Notes: generated from the letters alone by a model not told the origin. DNA of 64,000 bases from Acidiluteibacter ferrifornacis (GCF_009909615.1 NZ_WWNE01000003.1:557248-621247); one strand, 5' to 3'; counted from the first letter of the stretch, positions 28,342 through 37,921 are shown. Numbers and translations: made by a program.

Positions 28342-28415
28342 GGCCCCGTAGTTCAACTGAATAGAATATCAGATTTCGGCTCTGACGGTTGCAGGTTTGA
28401 ATCCTGCCGGGGTCA
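28342..28415 (+). tRNA. tRNA-Arg (anticodon TCG)
   Basis: A 74-base cloverleaf. The acceptor stem GGCCCCG pairs with CGGGGTC at 28408-28414 with discriminator A. The anticodon stem TCAGA/TCTGA encloses the 7-base loop TTTCGGC, giving anticodon TCG (codon CGA, Arg). The T arm GCAGG-TTTGAAT-CCTGC is intact. CCA is not encoded. A terminator hairpin follows at once. Confidence 0.95.
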
Positions 28416-28423
28416 CATGTTAT

Positions 28424-28452
28424 AAGCCATCCTAGTTTGATTAGGATGGCTT
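28424..28452 (+). terminator. Intrinsic terminator after tRNA-Arg
   Basis: An 11-base perfect stem (28424-28434 with 28442-28452) with a 7-base loop and a T6 run, nine bases after the mature tRNA end. Confidence 0.85.
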
Positions 28453-28685
28453 TTTTAATTTTAGTAGTGAGTATTAAAAATGTTGACTTCTATCTTCCAG
28501 ATATACTTTAGGATTCTTCCATGAATGGATTTTAATCTAATTTTAGTTGGTGAAAGTTTTTTATTTATTAAGTGCTGTAAACCAAATACATAATACCTTA
28601 TACTATAGACTGGTTTTAATGGCATTTCTCTATGTTGCTGGACACTACATTCATTTTATAATTAAATGTTCTTAAATGCGTTTAT

Positions 28686-29570
28686 TTAAGGTTGTATTTC
28701 AATTTTGTAGATTAGACTTGAATAATTCATGGTTTTACTACCTAATTTATTAGATTTCCATCCATTTTTAAAAGATCTCCATAAATTAGGTTTTCCATTT
28801 TTATACTTTTCACTTAACATACTAACATAAAAAGAATCAAATTTCATCGGAATAATTTGTTTCACCACCAGTCCATTTTTTTTCATCAGATTATTCATAT
28901 CGTTTTTTGAAAAGTGATAAAGGTGTCTGGGGACATCATAGGCAGCCCAATGTTCTTTATAGTATTCCGCATCAAATGATTCTAAATTTGGAACAGCAAT
29001 ATATATTGATCCATTATTTTTCAAGATTCTTTTGAGTTCTTTTACTCGATCATCTAGATGATAAACATGTTCTAGAACGTGCCACATGGTAATAACATCT
29101 ACAGTATTGCTTTCAATTGTTTGTAGTCTTTTTTCATCTGAAATTTGTAGGTCATAGTTTTTTTGACCAAAAGTTCTTGCACTTGCATCAGGTTCTATTC
29201 CTTCTGTTGACCATCCTTTTTGTTGTGCATGGTGTAGAAATTCTCCTGTACCACATCCGATATCCAATAATAATCCTTTAGTTCTTCCCGATGAAATAAG
29301 TTTCTCTTTTTGATTTAATGTGATATTACGAACAGTTTGGTAAACCTTATTAATTAGTCCTTTTTTTGTATTACTATGGGAAATATACTCTTCAGATTTA
29401 TAATATTCACCAATTTGGCTTTCTTCTGGTATTGGATTCGTAAACCTAAAGTTGCAATTGTCACAGTTGACAATATTGTAATTTTCTTTACTTACAGTGT
29501 AATCTTTTGCAATTAAAAAAGGAGAGAATTTCTCTCCTTTACATATAGGGCATTGTGTTCTTTTATACAT
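28686..29570 (-). CDS. Class I SAM-dependent methyltransferase
   Basis: About 294 residues from ATG at 29570. An in-frame TTG at 29597 lies inside the parS-like site and is disfavoured. A Cys-x2-Cys plus Cys-x2-Cys zinc-like pair near the N-terminus (C-P-I-C and C-D-N-C) precedes the methyltransferase core: L-L-D-I-G-C-G-T-G-E-F (motif I), D-V-I-T-M-W-H-V-L-E-H-V (motif IV) and I-A-V-P-N. It resembles Bacteroidota methyltransferases next to mnmG; the substrate is not known. It lies directly downstream of mnmG, with 28 bases between, which contain a parS-like site. Confidence 0.85.
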   Translation of the reverse strand: MYKRTQCPICKGEKFSPFLIAKDYTVSKENYNIVNCDNCNFRFTNPIPEESQIGEYYKSEEYISHSNTKKGLINKVYQTVRNITLNQKEKLISSGRTKGLLLDIGCGTGEFLHHAQQKGWSTEGIEPDASARTFGQKNYDLQISDEKRLQTIESNTVDVITMWHVLEHVYHLDDRVKELKRILKNNGSIYIAVPNLESFDAEYYKEHWAAYDVPRHLYHFSKNDMNNLMKKNGLVVKQIIPMKFDSFYVSMLSEKYKNGKPNLWRSFKNGWKSNKLGSKTMNYSSLIYKIEIQP

Positions 29571-29580
29571 TTTTTTGTTT

Positions 29581-29596
29581 TGTTTCACGTGGAACA
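29581..29596. promoter_or_regulatory. parS-like ParB-binding site 1
   Basis: The 16-mer TGTTTCACGTGGAACA is an almost perfect inverted repeat around CACGTG and differs from the general bacterial parS (TGTTTCACGTGAAACA) at one position. It sits in the 28-base gap between the mnmG stop and the methyltransferase start. A second near-identical copy is on the other side of mnmG. The site is expected to bind ParB and nucleate chromosome segregation; parA and parB are not in the window. Confidence 0.75.
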
Positions 29597-29598
29597 AA

Positions 29599-31464
29599 TC
29601 ACCTTCCTAGGTGAATCATTAGTACTGATATGTCTGATGGAGATACTCCGCTTATTCTACTTGCTTGTCCAAGAGTTCTAGGTTTTATAGAGTTTAGCTT
29701 TTCTCTAGCTTCAGACGATAGAGATTTGAATTGGAAATAGTCCATTTCTTCATTTAGTTTTACCTCTTCAAGCCGCGTCATTTTTTCAGCCATTTCTTTT
29801 TCCCTATCAATGTAACCTTGGTATTTTATTAAAATTTCTGCTTGTTCGATTACTGTGGGGTCTTCATTTGTAATTAGACTACTAATTGTTGGAACAGCTT
29901 GTGCGAAGGATTTGATATTTACTTGTGGTCGGCTTAGGATGTTAGAAATCTTAACTTTTTGCTTGATGTTTGCAGTTCCTGATTCGCTCAAATAAGTATT
30001 GGTCTCATCAGGGGTAACACTAGAATTGTCTAGTTTTTTCATTAAGGCCTTCAACGACTTTTGCTTTTGTTCTACTAATCTTAATTGAACGTCTGTTGCT
30101 AATCCAATTTTGTGAGATAATGGAGTTAATCGAACGTCTGCGTTGTCTTGTCTCAAAAGAATTCGATACTCTGCCCTCGACGTAAACATGCGGTAAGGTT
30201 CTTTTGTGCCCTTTGTGATAAGGTCATCAATTAATACCCCAATGTATGCCTCATCTCTTTTAAGAATTAATGCATCCTTTCCATTTATTTTAAGGTGGGC
30301 ATTAATTCCTGCCATCAATCCTTGACATGCAGCTTCTTCATATCCTGTTGTACCATTTATTTGACCTGCAAAATATAGTCCATCTACTAATTTTGTTTCA
30401 AGTGTATGCTTCAGTTGAGTGGGTGGAAAGTAGTCGTATTCTATAGCATATCCTGGTCTAAATATTTTGGCATTCTCAAAACCTGCAACTTGTTTTATTG
30501 CTTTTTCTTGTACCTCCAAAGGAAGTGAAGTTGAGAATCCATTGACGTAAATTTCTACTGTGTTCCAACCTTCTGGCTCTACAAATAGCTGGTGTCTATC
30601 TCTTTCTGAAAATCTTTCAATTTTATCTTCAATGGACGGGCAGTATCTCGGGCCTGTACCTTCAATAGCTCCACTAAACATGGGCGACCGATCAAACCCT
30701 TCCCTTAGAGTATTGTGAACTGTTTCGTTGGTGTATGTTATATAACAACTCTTTTGGTTAATTAATGGTTTTGTTGTTGGATGATAGGAAAATTTTGAAG
30801 GGTGTTCATCACCCTTTTGCTCTTCCATTTTGGAGTAATCTAGAGAACGACCGTCCACTCTAGGCGGTGTTCCTGTTTTCATTCTTCCTGCTTCAAAACC
30901 TAGCTTTACTAGCTCTTCTGTTATTCCTGTTGCATGTCTTTCAGCTGCTCTTCCTCCACCAAAATTTTTTTCTCCGATATGGATTAATCCATTTAGAAAT
31001 GTACCATTTGTCAAGACAACAGCTTTTGATTTGAATTCAATTCCTAATGAAGTTTTCACTCCCTTTACTGCGCCCTTTTCAGTTATTAAACCAGTAACCA
31101 TATCTTGCCAGAATTCTACGTTAGGAGTTTGCTCTAGCATTATTCTCCATTCTTGTGCAAATAACCAACGATCACTCTGTGCTCTTGGAGACCACATGGC
31201 TGGTCCTTTTGATAGATTAAGCATTCTAAATTGGATTGCTGTTTTATCAGTAACAATTCCAGAATACCCTCCCATCGCATCTATCTCGCGTACAATTTGC
31301 CCCTTAGCAACTCCACCCATAGCAGGGTTGCATGACATTTGTGCAATTGTACCCATGTTCATCGTAATTAGTAGTGTTTTAGAGCCCATGTTTGCTGCTG
31401 CAGCAGTTGCTTCGCAACCAGCATGACCTCCTCCTACTACAATTACATCATATTCTTTCTCCAT
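29599..31464 (-). CDS. mnmG: tRNA uridine-5-carboxymethylaminomethyl modification enzyme MnmG (GidA)
   Basis: 621 residues, normal length. The FAD motif [11 protein letters not shown] lies at residues 9-19; family blocks [11 protein letters not shown] near 195, [10 protein letters not shown] near 268 and G-Y-E-E-A near 370 are all present. MnmG with MnmE (not here) installs cmnm5 at U34 of several tRNAs. The protein is cytosolic and dimeric. Two parS-like sites flank the gene, as is usual for the gidA region near bacterial origins. Confidence 0.97.
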   Translation of the reverse strand: MEKEYDVIVVGGGHAGCEATAAAANMGSKTLLITMNMGTIAQMSCNPAMGGVAKGQIVREIDAMGGYSGIVTDKTAIQFRMLNLSKGPAMWSPRAQSDRWLFAQEWRIMLEQTPNVEFWQDMVTGLITEKGAVKGVKTSLGIEFKSKAVVLTNGTFLNGLIHIGEKNFGGGRAAERHATGITEELVKLGFEAGRMKTGTPPRVDGRSLDYSKMEEQKGDEHPSKFSYHPTTKPLINQKSCYITYTNETVHNTLREGFDRSPMFSGAIEGTGPRYCPSIEDKIERFSERDRHQLFVEPEGWNTVEIYVNGFSTSLPLEVQEKAIKQVAGFENAKIFRPGYAIEYDYFPPTQLKHTLETKLVDGLYFAGQINGTTGYEEAACQGLMAGINAHLKINGKDALILKRDEAYIGVLIDDLITKGTKEPYRMFTSRAEYRILLRQDNADVRLTPLSHKIGLATDVQLRLVEQKQKSLKALMKKLDNSSVTPDETNTYLSESGTANIKQKVKISNILSRPQVNIKSFAQAVPTISSLITNEDPTVIEQAEILIKYQGYIDREKEMAEKMTRLEEVKLNEEMDYFQFKSLSSEAREKLNSIKPRTLGQASRISGVSPSDISVLMIHLGR

Positions 31465-31473
31465 ATATTTTTT

Positions 31474-31489
31474 TGTTTCACGTGGAACT
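31474..31489. promoter_or_regulatory. parS-like ParB-binding site 2
   Basis: TGTTTCACGTGGAACT, identical to site 1 in 15 of 16 bases, located between the mnmG start (31464) and the ybeY stop (31500). The two sites are 1.9 kb apart and flank mnmG. Confidence 0.75.
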
Positions 31490-31499
31490 TAAACCACTT

Positions 31500-31934
31500 T
31501 TAAACGGGGCGCAAATTTAGGTAAAAATCCTCTTTTTGTCTCATTAACAACGCTTCCTCTTCAGACTTGTCTTTATATCCGCTAAGGTGTAATATTCCAT
31601 GAACACAGACCCGCTCAAATTCGTCTATAAATTTGTTATTTAGCATTTTAGAGTTGTCTTCAACACGTTCAATACTTATATAAATATCCGCATTCAATCT
31701 ATTGTCCTCACAATAGTCAAAAGTGATAATGTCTGTTAAAGTATCGTGATTTAGATAATTCTTATTAATTTCCAAAAGGTAAGCATCATCGCATATGATG
31801 TAATTGATCTCACCAATTGATTTTCCTTCTAGGGTCGCAGTAGCGGTTAGCCAATCTTTTAGATACGTATTATGTTTATACGTTGTCTCTATTTCATAAT
31901 GAAAATGAATTTCATCATTTATTTCTTCAATCAT
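31500..31934 (-). CDS. ybeY: rRNA maturation endonuclease YbeY
   Basis: About 144 residues from ATG at 31934, which overlaps the upstream stop by eight bases; a longer frame to 31994 lies inside the upstream gene and is unlikely. The metal motif reads H-G-I-L-H-L-S-G-Y-K-D, with the first two His of HGxLHLxGYDH present and the third replaced by Asp. YbeY processes 16S rRNA 3' ends and takes part in ribosome quality control. The gene is in an operon after the RsbW-like ATPase and before mnmG. Confidence 0.9.
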   Translation of the reverse strand: MIEEINDEIHFHYEIETTYKHNTYLKDWLTATATLEGKSIGEINYIICDDAYLLEINKNYLNHDTLTDIITFDYCEDNRLNADIYISIERVEDNSKMLNNKFIDEFERVCVHGILHLSGYKDKSEEEALLMRQKEDFYLNLRPV

Positions 31935-32337
31935 TGTCAAAGTTGTGAAAAGATAAAGTGACAGATTTCCCATTTTCTTCAAACGCCACGTCATCAGCTA
32001 AATTTTTCATTAAAAATACCCCTCTTCCATGAAGTTTTTCAATATTCACTGGGTCAGTTGGGTCTGGCAAGTTTTCATAATCAAAACCATTGCCTTCATC
32101 TTTAATTTGAAAAACAAGCGATTTTTTCTCAGTGTAGTAGTTTAGGGTAACTTCTTTTGATTCGTCGTTTTTATTGCCATGTATAATTGCATTGTTTACT
32201 GCTTCTGTAACCGCAATTAAAACATTGCCATAACATCGTTCAGCTACACTTAGGTTTTGGCAAAGAGAATCAATATGTTTTTCAACAATAGATAAACTAC
32301 TGATGTGGGTTGGGATCTTGATGCTATCTATACTCAT
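31927..32337 (-). CDS. Anti-sigma-factor-type ATP-binding protein (RsbW/SpoIIAB-like HATPase)
   Basis: About 136 residues from ATG at 32337; an in-frame TTG at 32361 would overlap the upstream gene by 17 bases. The GHKL ATPase motifs are present: A-V-T-E-A-V-N-N-A (N box, near 45), D-E-G-N-G-F-D (G1) and G-R-G-V-F-L-M (G2). Such small HATPases bind ATP and often act as serine kinases of anti-anti-sigma (STAS) proteins. No sigma or STAS gene is nearby. It is the second gene of the DUF4175-ATPase-ybeY-mnmG run. Confidence 0.85.
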   Translation of the reverse strand: MSIDSIKIPTHISSLSIVEKHIDSLCQNLSVAERCYGNVLIAVTEAVNNAIIHGNKNDESKEVTLNYYTEKKSLVFQIKDEGNGFDYENLPDPTDPVNIEKLHGRGVFLMKNLADDVAFEENGKSVTLSFHNFDND

Positions 32338-32344
32338 AGCAGTG

Positions 32345-35300
32345 TTATTTAATGTTTTCAAAGTAAAGGTTTGTCTTATTTTTATAAAATGGCAGATAGT
32401 TGGGAGGCAATGTTTTTAGTAATTCTACCTCTTTTTCTTTTTGTTTATTATACTCAAAAAAATCATTTGGGTTACGTTGGAGGTTTTCAATACCTTCTTT
32501 AGATTCCCTTTTATTATCTTTTTCACGCTCACGTTCGGCTTTTTCAGATTCCAAAAGTCTAGTTAAAATTTCTTCTTGGCGCATCATGGTTTGCCTTGTG
32601 ATATTTTTGTTCACAATGTCGGTTTCGTTTTGCTCCATTAAGTCAGAAAGCTTTTTTAGATTTCCACCCGCTCCCTTTTCACCATTTTTTTCTAACTCTT
32701 CTGACATTTTTTGAAGTTCTCGACGTATTGCAGCTTGTTTAGCGGCCATTTGTGCTAATTCTTTACTCATGCCACCTTGACCCTGTCCTGGTTTGTCTCC
32801 TGGCTTGCTGCCCGGTTTGTCGCCCGGATTTTTACCATTCTCCATCGCTTCTTTCATTTTTTGCATCTGCTCTTTCATTTGCTCTTGCATTTTTTTCATC
32901 TGAGCCGCTGAAGGTTTTGGGTTTTTACCACCGGGTTTTGAACAACTTCCTTGCCCGGACTGCATTTGTTTCTGCATATTCTGAAGCGCTTCATCAAGGA
33001 TTAGTGCCAAATTATTTATTGAGGTCATTGCGAATTGCTGATTGGAGGCAGCATAGCTAGAATTTCGATCTGCTAAATAGCCCAACGCTTTTTTCATGTT
33101 GGACTTAATTGCTGTTACTTCTTTATTAACCGTAGCTTCTAATTGCATTACCCTTTTGCTTAATGCAAATAAGGAGTCCTCAATCGTTTTAGAATCATCT
33201 ATTAGTTTTTTCTGGGCTTGACTATAATCCACAAATTTGGGGTCTGTTCTATTCGCTTTTTTTACATCATCAATTAGCGCTTCTTGATCGAATGATAACT
33301 GTATTAGGTTTTCTAAAAGAGCTCTTATGTCTTCCATGTCTTCTGCACTTCCAGCTGATTGCATTTCCATTTGAAGACCTCCAAGCTTGTCTTTCATTTT
33401 TTGCATTTCATCTGCGGCATTTTGTTGAGATTCAGCAGCTTTTTTCTTGTTTTTTTGCCCAAGCTGATCAGCACTTTCTTCCATCTCTTTTTTAACAGCT
33501 TCTTCCTCTTCTTTCATTTCAGGAATTTCATTGGGGTTTTCTAAAGCTTCATTCTTCTTTTCGAGCTCATCCATTTTATCTTTTAACTCATCGAATTTTT
33601 TGTTTAATTCTTCTTGTTCTTTTTGGAGTTCTCCAGCATTTTCATTTTTATCCTCTGATTTTTTAGCTAATTCTTCTTGTTTCTTTTGAAGCTCATCTAA
33701 CTTTTCTATGGTCTCGTTTAGTTTTTGCTCAAACTCCAACTGTTTGAATATTTCTAACGACCGATCAAGTTCTTTCTCTAACTCTTCATTGGAAAGTTCA
33801 ATTTTGTCTAACTGATCTTTTAACTTATCCTTGTTCAACTCTTCCATCATTTTTTCCAACTCTTCATAAAGATCTTTCATTTCAGGAGTCATCAATTGCT
33901 CGAAAAGTTCTTCTAATTTTTCCTGTTTTTCAAGAATATCTTGATCCAATTCATTGAACTCTTTTTGCTCAAGGTTATTTTTTTTGTTTTCGTTTTTTGA
34001 CTTTTCAATTTTTTCTCTGAGCTTTTTCTGAGCTTCTATTATTTCTTCTAATTGTTTCTTCTCTTGCCACCCTAACTTTTCTTTATCTATCAAACTTTTG
34101 TTTAGCTCATCAATGTCTTTTTTTAATTTCTTTGCATCAGCTAAACTTTTTTCTAGATCATTTACAATTTCTTTAGAGCGTTCATCTGATTTCTTCTCTA
34201 GTTCTTCTTTCGTAGGAACTTTAAATTGCATTTTTTGAGTTCTACTGGACTTGCTCCCATTTACACCATCGTTATCAAAAACCTCGAAATAGTAATCTAT
34301 TTCATCTCCGGCTTTTAGGGGTAAATTTTCAAAGTCCCACACATAGAAATACTGGTTTTGAGTGGTTGATTTATTAATTGGAATTTGAGTAGTTACTCTT
34401 TTCGAAGAATCCCCAACTTTATAATTAAAAGTAAGTCGGTTAAATCCATAATCATCTTTTATTTCTCCCTTAAAGAAAATACGCTTCAATACACTAGAAT
34501 CAGCCTTTTGTTCCACGCTTATCATCGGATATACATCAGGAATTACAGTTAGGCTATAATTCAATGTGTCTGTATTGTGAACAAATTGATTAGATGTAGC
34601 AATTTGATATCCATTGCTATACATTGCCTTAGCTTGAACTACATATTCATCTAAATTGTTTTGTTGCACAGGGAATATAGAGTCTCGAAATGCAAAAAAT
34701 AAATTTTCGGAAGAAGTAGTATAAAATCGCCATTTCAATAAACTACCCTGCGGTATTGTCAAGTCGCCAATGTCTTGAATGACTTCGTTTTTCATTCCTG
34801 TATAAGCAGGATAATCTATAGCAACTTCAAAGTTGACTAATAATGGTTTTGGTTGAGCGGAAATAGTATAATTTCTAGAGTCAAAACCATCTGCCGACAG
34901 CTTAAAATCAATATCTTCTTGAATATTTTTTAAGGTATAACGGAAGTTGCTTTTGTCTATTTTGTTCAATAGAAATGAGTTGTCTCCTAACTGAATAAAA
35001 GCCCTTTCAGGCAATACCTCCCCTTTTATTTTTATAAGTAGTTGAAAATCTTCATTTTTTATTCCTTTTAAATCGGCATTCAATATTTCAAATTCAAAAG
35101 GAGCCATTGGAGTAAAGTCACTACTGTGAGCAACTAGTCTCTGTGTACCGTCTGTAAAGACGGAAGGATTGACTATCCCTACAGCAATAAAAATAACAAA
35201 GGGCGCTATTAAGTATTTAAGAAATTTTTTGTTGGAGTTAAAGTCAATTGCATTGGTGAAAGGGATGGGTTTAAGTGCTATAATTTTTTGGTTGATACCA

Positions 35301-35695
35301 GCCTCAATCAAGGCAGTACTTTGGGAAGAATCTTTAGTTAGGTGTTTTAGTTGTAGTACATTGTATAGTTTGTCGGAAACTGTGGTAAAATGTTTACCAA
35401 TTATTTCAGCAGCTTGTGCATGTGATATATTTGATCCTAATTTATAGAGCTTTGATATAGGTATGATTATAAATTTAATCAGTACAGTTATGGCTAATAG
35501 CAAGAAAGAATAAAAGAGGATTGTTCTAAAAGTATTTCCGAAGTGACCAAAATACTCCATAGCCGTAAAGGATATGAAACTAATGGTGAGAATAGATATG
35601 GAATAAATACTTCCCTTAATGAGTTGATTTTTATAGTACTTTCGTATAAACTCATCTAATTTCTCTAATAAAAAATTATAATTATCTTGAATCAT
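32345..35695 (-). CDS. DUF4175 family membrane protein with long coiled coil
   Basis: About 1116 residues from ATG at 35695. Three hydrophobic spans near the N-terminus (about 25-45, 55-75, 165-185) anchor it. A beta-rich periplasmic part follows (200-500). From about 515 to 1000 the protein is a Lys/Glu/Gln-rich coiled coil, including a Pro-Gly-Lys-rich low-complexity segment near 940-970. This is the domain plan of Bacteroidota DUF4175 proteins, of unknown role. Upstream of it is a 203-base spacer; it heads the run with the HATPase, ybeY and mnmG. Confidence 0.85.
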   Translation of the reverse strand: MIQDNYNFLLEKLDEFIRKYYKNQLIKGSIYSISILTISFISFTAMEYFGHFGNTFRTILFYSFLLLAITVLIKFIIIPISKLYKLGSNISHAQAAEIIGKHFTTVSDKLYNVLQLKHLTKDSSQSTALIEAGINQKIIALKPIPFTNAIDFNSNKKFLKYLIAPFVIFIAVGIVNPSVFTDGTQRLVAHSSDFTPMAPFEFEILNADLKGIKNEDFQLLIKIKGEVLPERAFIQLGDNSFLLNKIDKSNFRYTLKNIQEDIDFKLSADGFDSRNYTISAQPKPLLVNFEVAIDYPAYTGMKNEVIQDIGDLTIPQGSLLKWRFYTTSSENLFFAFRDSIFPVQQNNLDEYVVQAKAMYSNGYQIATSNQFVHNTDTLNYSLTVIPDVYPMISVEQKADSSVLKRIFFKGEIKDDYGFNRLTFNYKVGDSSKRVTTQIPINKSTTQNQYFYVWDFENLPLKAGDEIDYYFEVFDNDGVNGSKSSRTQKMQFKVPTKEELEKKSDERSKEIVNDLEKSLADAKKLKKDIDELNKSLIDKEKLGWQEKKQLEEIIEAQKKLREKIEKSKNENKKNNLEQKEFNELDQDILEKQEKLEELFEQLMTPEMKDLYEELEKMMEELNKDKLKDQLDKIELSNEELEKELDRSLEIFKQLEFEQKLNETIEKLDELQKKQEELAKKSEDKNENAGELQKEQEELNKKFDELKDKMDELEKKNEALENPNEIPEMKEEEEAVKKEMEESADQLGQKNKKKAAESQQNAADEMQKMKDKLGGLQMEMQSAGSAEDMEDIRALLENLIQLSFDQEALIDDVKKANRTDPKFVDYSQAQKKLIDDSKTIEDSLFALSKRVMQLEATVNKEVTAIKSNMKKALGYLADRNSSYAASNQQFAMTSINNLALILDEALQNMQKQMQSGQGSCSKPGGKNPKPSAAQMKKMQEQMKEQMQKMKEAMENGKNPGDKPGSKPGDKPGQGQGGMSKELAQMAAKQAAIRRELQKMSEELEKNGEKGAGGNLKKLSDLMEQNETDIVNKNITRQTMMRQEEILTRLLESEKAEREREKDNKRESKEGIENLQRNPNDFFEYNKQKEKEVELLKTLPPNYLPFYKNKTNLYFENIK

Positions 35696-35823
35696 TCTTT
35701 GCTTGCGCTCCTTATGGTGTTGGTTACTTCTTTTAGAACCCAGAAAATTAAGCAAAATTATGTGGGTTATCTCAATACAAAATTGTACGATTTAGAAATA
35801 GTAACAGCATTTTTGTCAAATTT

Positions 35824-35831
35824 TAGTTTTG
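35824..35831 (+). promoter_or_regulatory. Candidate -7 element for gltX
   Basis: TAGTTTTG matches TAnnTTTG and lies 67 bases upstream of the gltX ATG. No TTG at the expected spacing was found. Confidence 0.3.
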
Positions 35832-35898
35832 TTGTGAAAAAAGTGCTGAATAGATTACCTTTGCCAACCAATTTAAAGAACAAGTAGACAATAATTCA

Positions 35899-37434
35899 AT
35901 GGATAGAAAAGTAAGAGTAAGATTTGCACCGAGTCCAACAGGGCCTTTGCATATGGGAGGAGTTAGGACAGCGTTATATAATTACCTTTTTGCTAAAAAA
36001 CACAATGGCGATTTTTTGTTGCGTATTGAAGATACCGATCAAACTCGATTAGTTCCTGGTGCAGAAGAATTTATTGTTGAGTCTTTAAAGTGGTGTGGAT
36101 TAGTTCCTGATGAGGGACATGGTTTTGGAGGAGATTTTGGTCCGTATAAACAATCAGAAAGAAAAGAACAAGATATATATAGAAAATACGCTGAACAGTT
36201 GATTGAGACTGGGCATGCATATTATGCTTTTGATACTCCTGAAGAGCTAGATCAAATGCGAGAAAATTTAAAAGCTGCTGGAGTTGCTGCTCCTCAATAC
36301 AATCATATTACGAGAACTACAATGAAAAACTCAATTTCATTGTCTAGTGAAGAAGTAGAAAAAAGGTTAGCAAATGGTGATCCATATGTAATTAGAATTC
36401 GCATACCACGAAATGAAGAAATCAAGTTCAAGGACATGATTAGAGGATGGGTAATGGTTCAGTCTACTAATTTGGATGATAAGGTTTTATATAAGTCAGA
36501 TGGAATGCCGACTTATCATTTGGCAAATATTGTTGATGATTATTTAATGAATATTTCGCACGTAATTCGTGGTGAAGAATGGTTGCCTTCTGCCCCATTA
36601 CACGTGTTATTATATCAAGTATTAGGGTGGGAGGATAAAATGCCTCAATTTGCACACTTACCATTGATTTTAAAGCCAGATGGAAATGGGAAATTGAGTA
36701 AGAGAGACGGTGATCGTTTAGGATTTCCTGTTTTTCCTATAGAGTGGAAAGACCCTGAAACTGGTGAAATTTCATCAGGATATAGAGAAAAGGGATATTT
36801 CCCTGAAGCTTTTGTAAACATTTTAGCATTTTTAGGATGGAACCCTGGAACTAGTCAGGAGTTGTTTTCAATGGAAGAATTGATTGAAACATTTACGATA
36901 GAGCGGGTTGGTAAAGCAGGTGCAAAATATGACCCTGACAAAGCACGGTGGTTTAATCAACAATATTTGCGAGGAACTAAAAATGAAGAACTGGCAAAAC
37001 AGTTGCAACCAAGAGCACTGGAAATGAACTTAAGTGAAGCGAATAACCTAGAATTTTTAGCAGGTGTTTGTGGGATGATGAAAGAAAGAGCTACTTTTTT
37101 AAATGATATTTTATCAGAAGGAATTTATTTCTTTGAGCAGCCTTCAGAATACGATGATAAAACCTATCGCAAGAAGTGGAAAGAGGAAACCCCAGCATTG
37201 ATGAGGGAGTGGAAAGAAGTACTAAATCAATTAAACGATTTTTCTGCTTCATCAATAGAGTCTACTTTTAAGTCATTTTTAGAAGAAAAGAATGTTGGAC
37301 TTGGAGCTGCATTACCCAACTTTAGATTGATGGTAACTGGTTTAGGTATGGGCCCTTCGATGTTTGAAATTGCGGCTTTACTGGGAAAGGAAGAAACCAT
37401 AGATAGAATGGAAAAGGCTCTAAAAAAACTATAA
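35899..37434 (+). CDS. gltX: Glutamyl-tRNA synthetase
   Basis: 511 residues, normal for bacterial GluRS. The class I signature is P-S-P-T-G-P-L-H-M-G-G near residues 11-21 (HIGH-type) and K-L-S-K-R at 265-269 (KMSKS-type). The C-terminal helical anticodon-binding domain is complete. It charges tRNA-Glu; with gatA in the same window, a non-discriminating role (also charging tRNA-Gln) is possible, but glnS elsewhere cannot be excluded. folB starts four bases after the stop. Confidence 0.97.
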   Translation: MDRKVRVRFAPSPTGPLHMGGVRTALYNYLFAKKHNGDFLLRIEDTDQTRLVPGAEEFIVESLKWCGLVPDEGHGFGGDFGPYKQSERKEQDIYRKYAEQLIETGHAYYAFDTPEELDQMRENLKAAGVAAPQYNHITRTTMKNSISLSSEEVEKRLANGDPYVIRIRIPRNEEIKFKDMIRGWVMVQSTNLDDKVLYKSDGMPTYHLANIVDDYLMNISHVIRGEEWLPSAPLHVLLYQVLGWEDKMPQFAHLPLILKPDGNGKLSKRDGDRLGFPVFPIEWKDPETGEISSGYREKGYFPEAFVNILAFLGWNPGTSQELFSMEELIETFTIERVGKAGAKYDPDKARWFNQQYLRGTKNEELAKQLQPRALEMNLSEANNLEFLAGVCGMMKERATFLNDILSEGIYFFEQPSEYDDKTYRKKWKEETPALMREWKEVLNQLNDFSASSIESTFKSFLEEKNVGLGAALPNFRLMVTGLGMGPSMFEIAALLGKEETIDRMEKALKKL

Positions 37435-37438
37435 TTCA

Positions 37439-37792
37439 ATGAATAAAATTTCAATTGAAGGAATGGTTTTTTATGCGAATCATGGTTTTTATGAAGAGGA
37501 GAACAAGATTGGCGGTAAGTTTTCAGTTGATCTAGAGTTTGAAACACGTTTTGAATCTGAAGCAAGTGAAAAAGACAACATAGATGGGACGGTTAATTAT
37601 GAACAAGTTTACGCCATAGTAGAGGGCGAAATGAAGATTACTTCCAAATTATTAGAGCATTTAGCGCAGAGAATCATTGAACGGATGTATAAAACCTTTA
37701 ATAACATTTCTAATATTAGACTCAAAGTGAGTAAATTAAATCCTCCATTAGGTGGTGAAGTTAAAGCAGTTTCAATCATTTTAGAGAAATAG
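37439..37792 (+). CDS. folB: Dihydroneopterin aldolase
   Basis: 117 residues, the usual length. It begins K-I-S-I-E-G-M-V-F-Y-A-N-H-G, where the F-Y-A-x-H-G motif and E-x2-x-G-x-x-F are typical of FolB; the later N-Y-E-Q-V-Y and L-L-E-H-L-A blocks and a K near the C-terminus are also present. FolB makes 6-hydroxymethyl-dihydropterin in folate synthesis. It is coupled to gltX by a four-base gap and followed by tRNA-Cys. Confidence 0.93.
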   Translation: MNKISIEGMVFYANHGFYEEENKIGGKFSVDLEFETRFESEASEKDNIDGTVNYEQVYAIVEGEMKITSKLLEHLAQRIIERMYKTFNNISNIRLKVSKLNPPLGGEVKAVSIILEK

Positions 37793-37824
37793 AAGAAAGC
37801 GGAGTAGTTTAGAAAACATTTTGG

Positions 37825-37832
37825 TAATTTTG
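37825..37832 (+). promoter_or_regulatory. -7 element for tRNA-Cys
   Basis: TAATTTTG matches TAnnTTTG and ends 17 bases before the mature tRNA 5' end. Confidence 0.4.
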
Positions 37833-37849
37833 AACCTTCATTATAATAT

Positions 37850-37920
37850 GGTCTCGTGGCCGAGTGGCTAGGCAGTGGTCTGCAAAACCATCTACAGCGG
37901 TTCGAATCCGCTCGAGACCT
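37850..37920 (+). tRNA. tRNA-Cys (anticodon GCA)
   Basis: A 71-base cloverleaf. The acceptor stem GGTCTCG (37850-37856) pairs with CGAGACC (37913-37919) and the discriminator is T, the known identity element for cysteinyl-tRNA synthetase. The anticodon arm GTGGT/ACCAT (one G-T pair) encloses CTGCAAA, giving GCA. The T arm is AGCGG-TTCGAAT-CCGCT. CCA is not encoded. A false open frame runs through the tRNA into pabA. Confidence 0.95.
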
Positions 37921-37921
37921 C

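Noticed and set aside
28456-28685. Possible small gene or RNA between the tRNA-Arg terminator and the methyltransferase
   Set aside because: I found no frame with a credible start or hydrophobic or conserved pattern, and no stable hairpin.
31031-31426. A 131-codon open frame opposite mnmG
   Set aside because: mnmG is a full-length, well conserved gene; the antisense frame has no recognisable feature.
33292-33544. Open frames antisense to the coiled-coil gene and other long genes
   Set aside because: They mirror the low-complexity Glu/Lys codons of the real gene and show no protein-like features.
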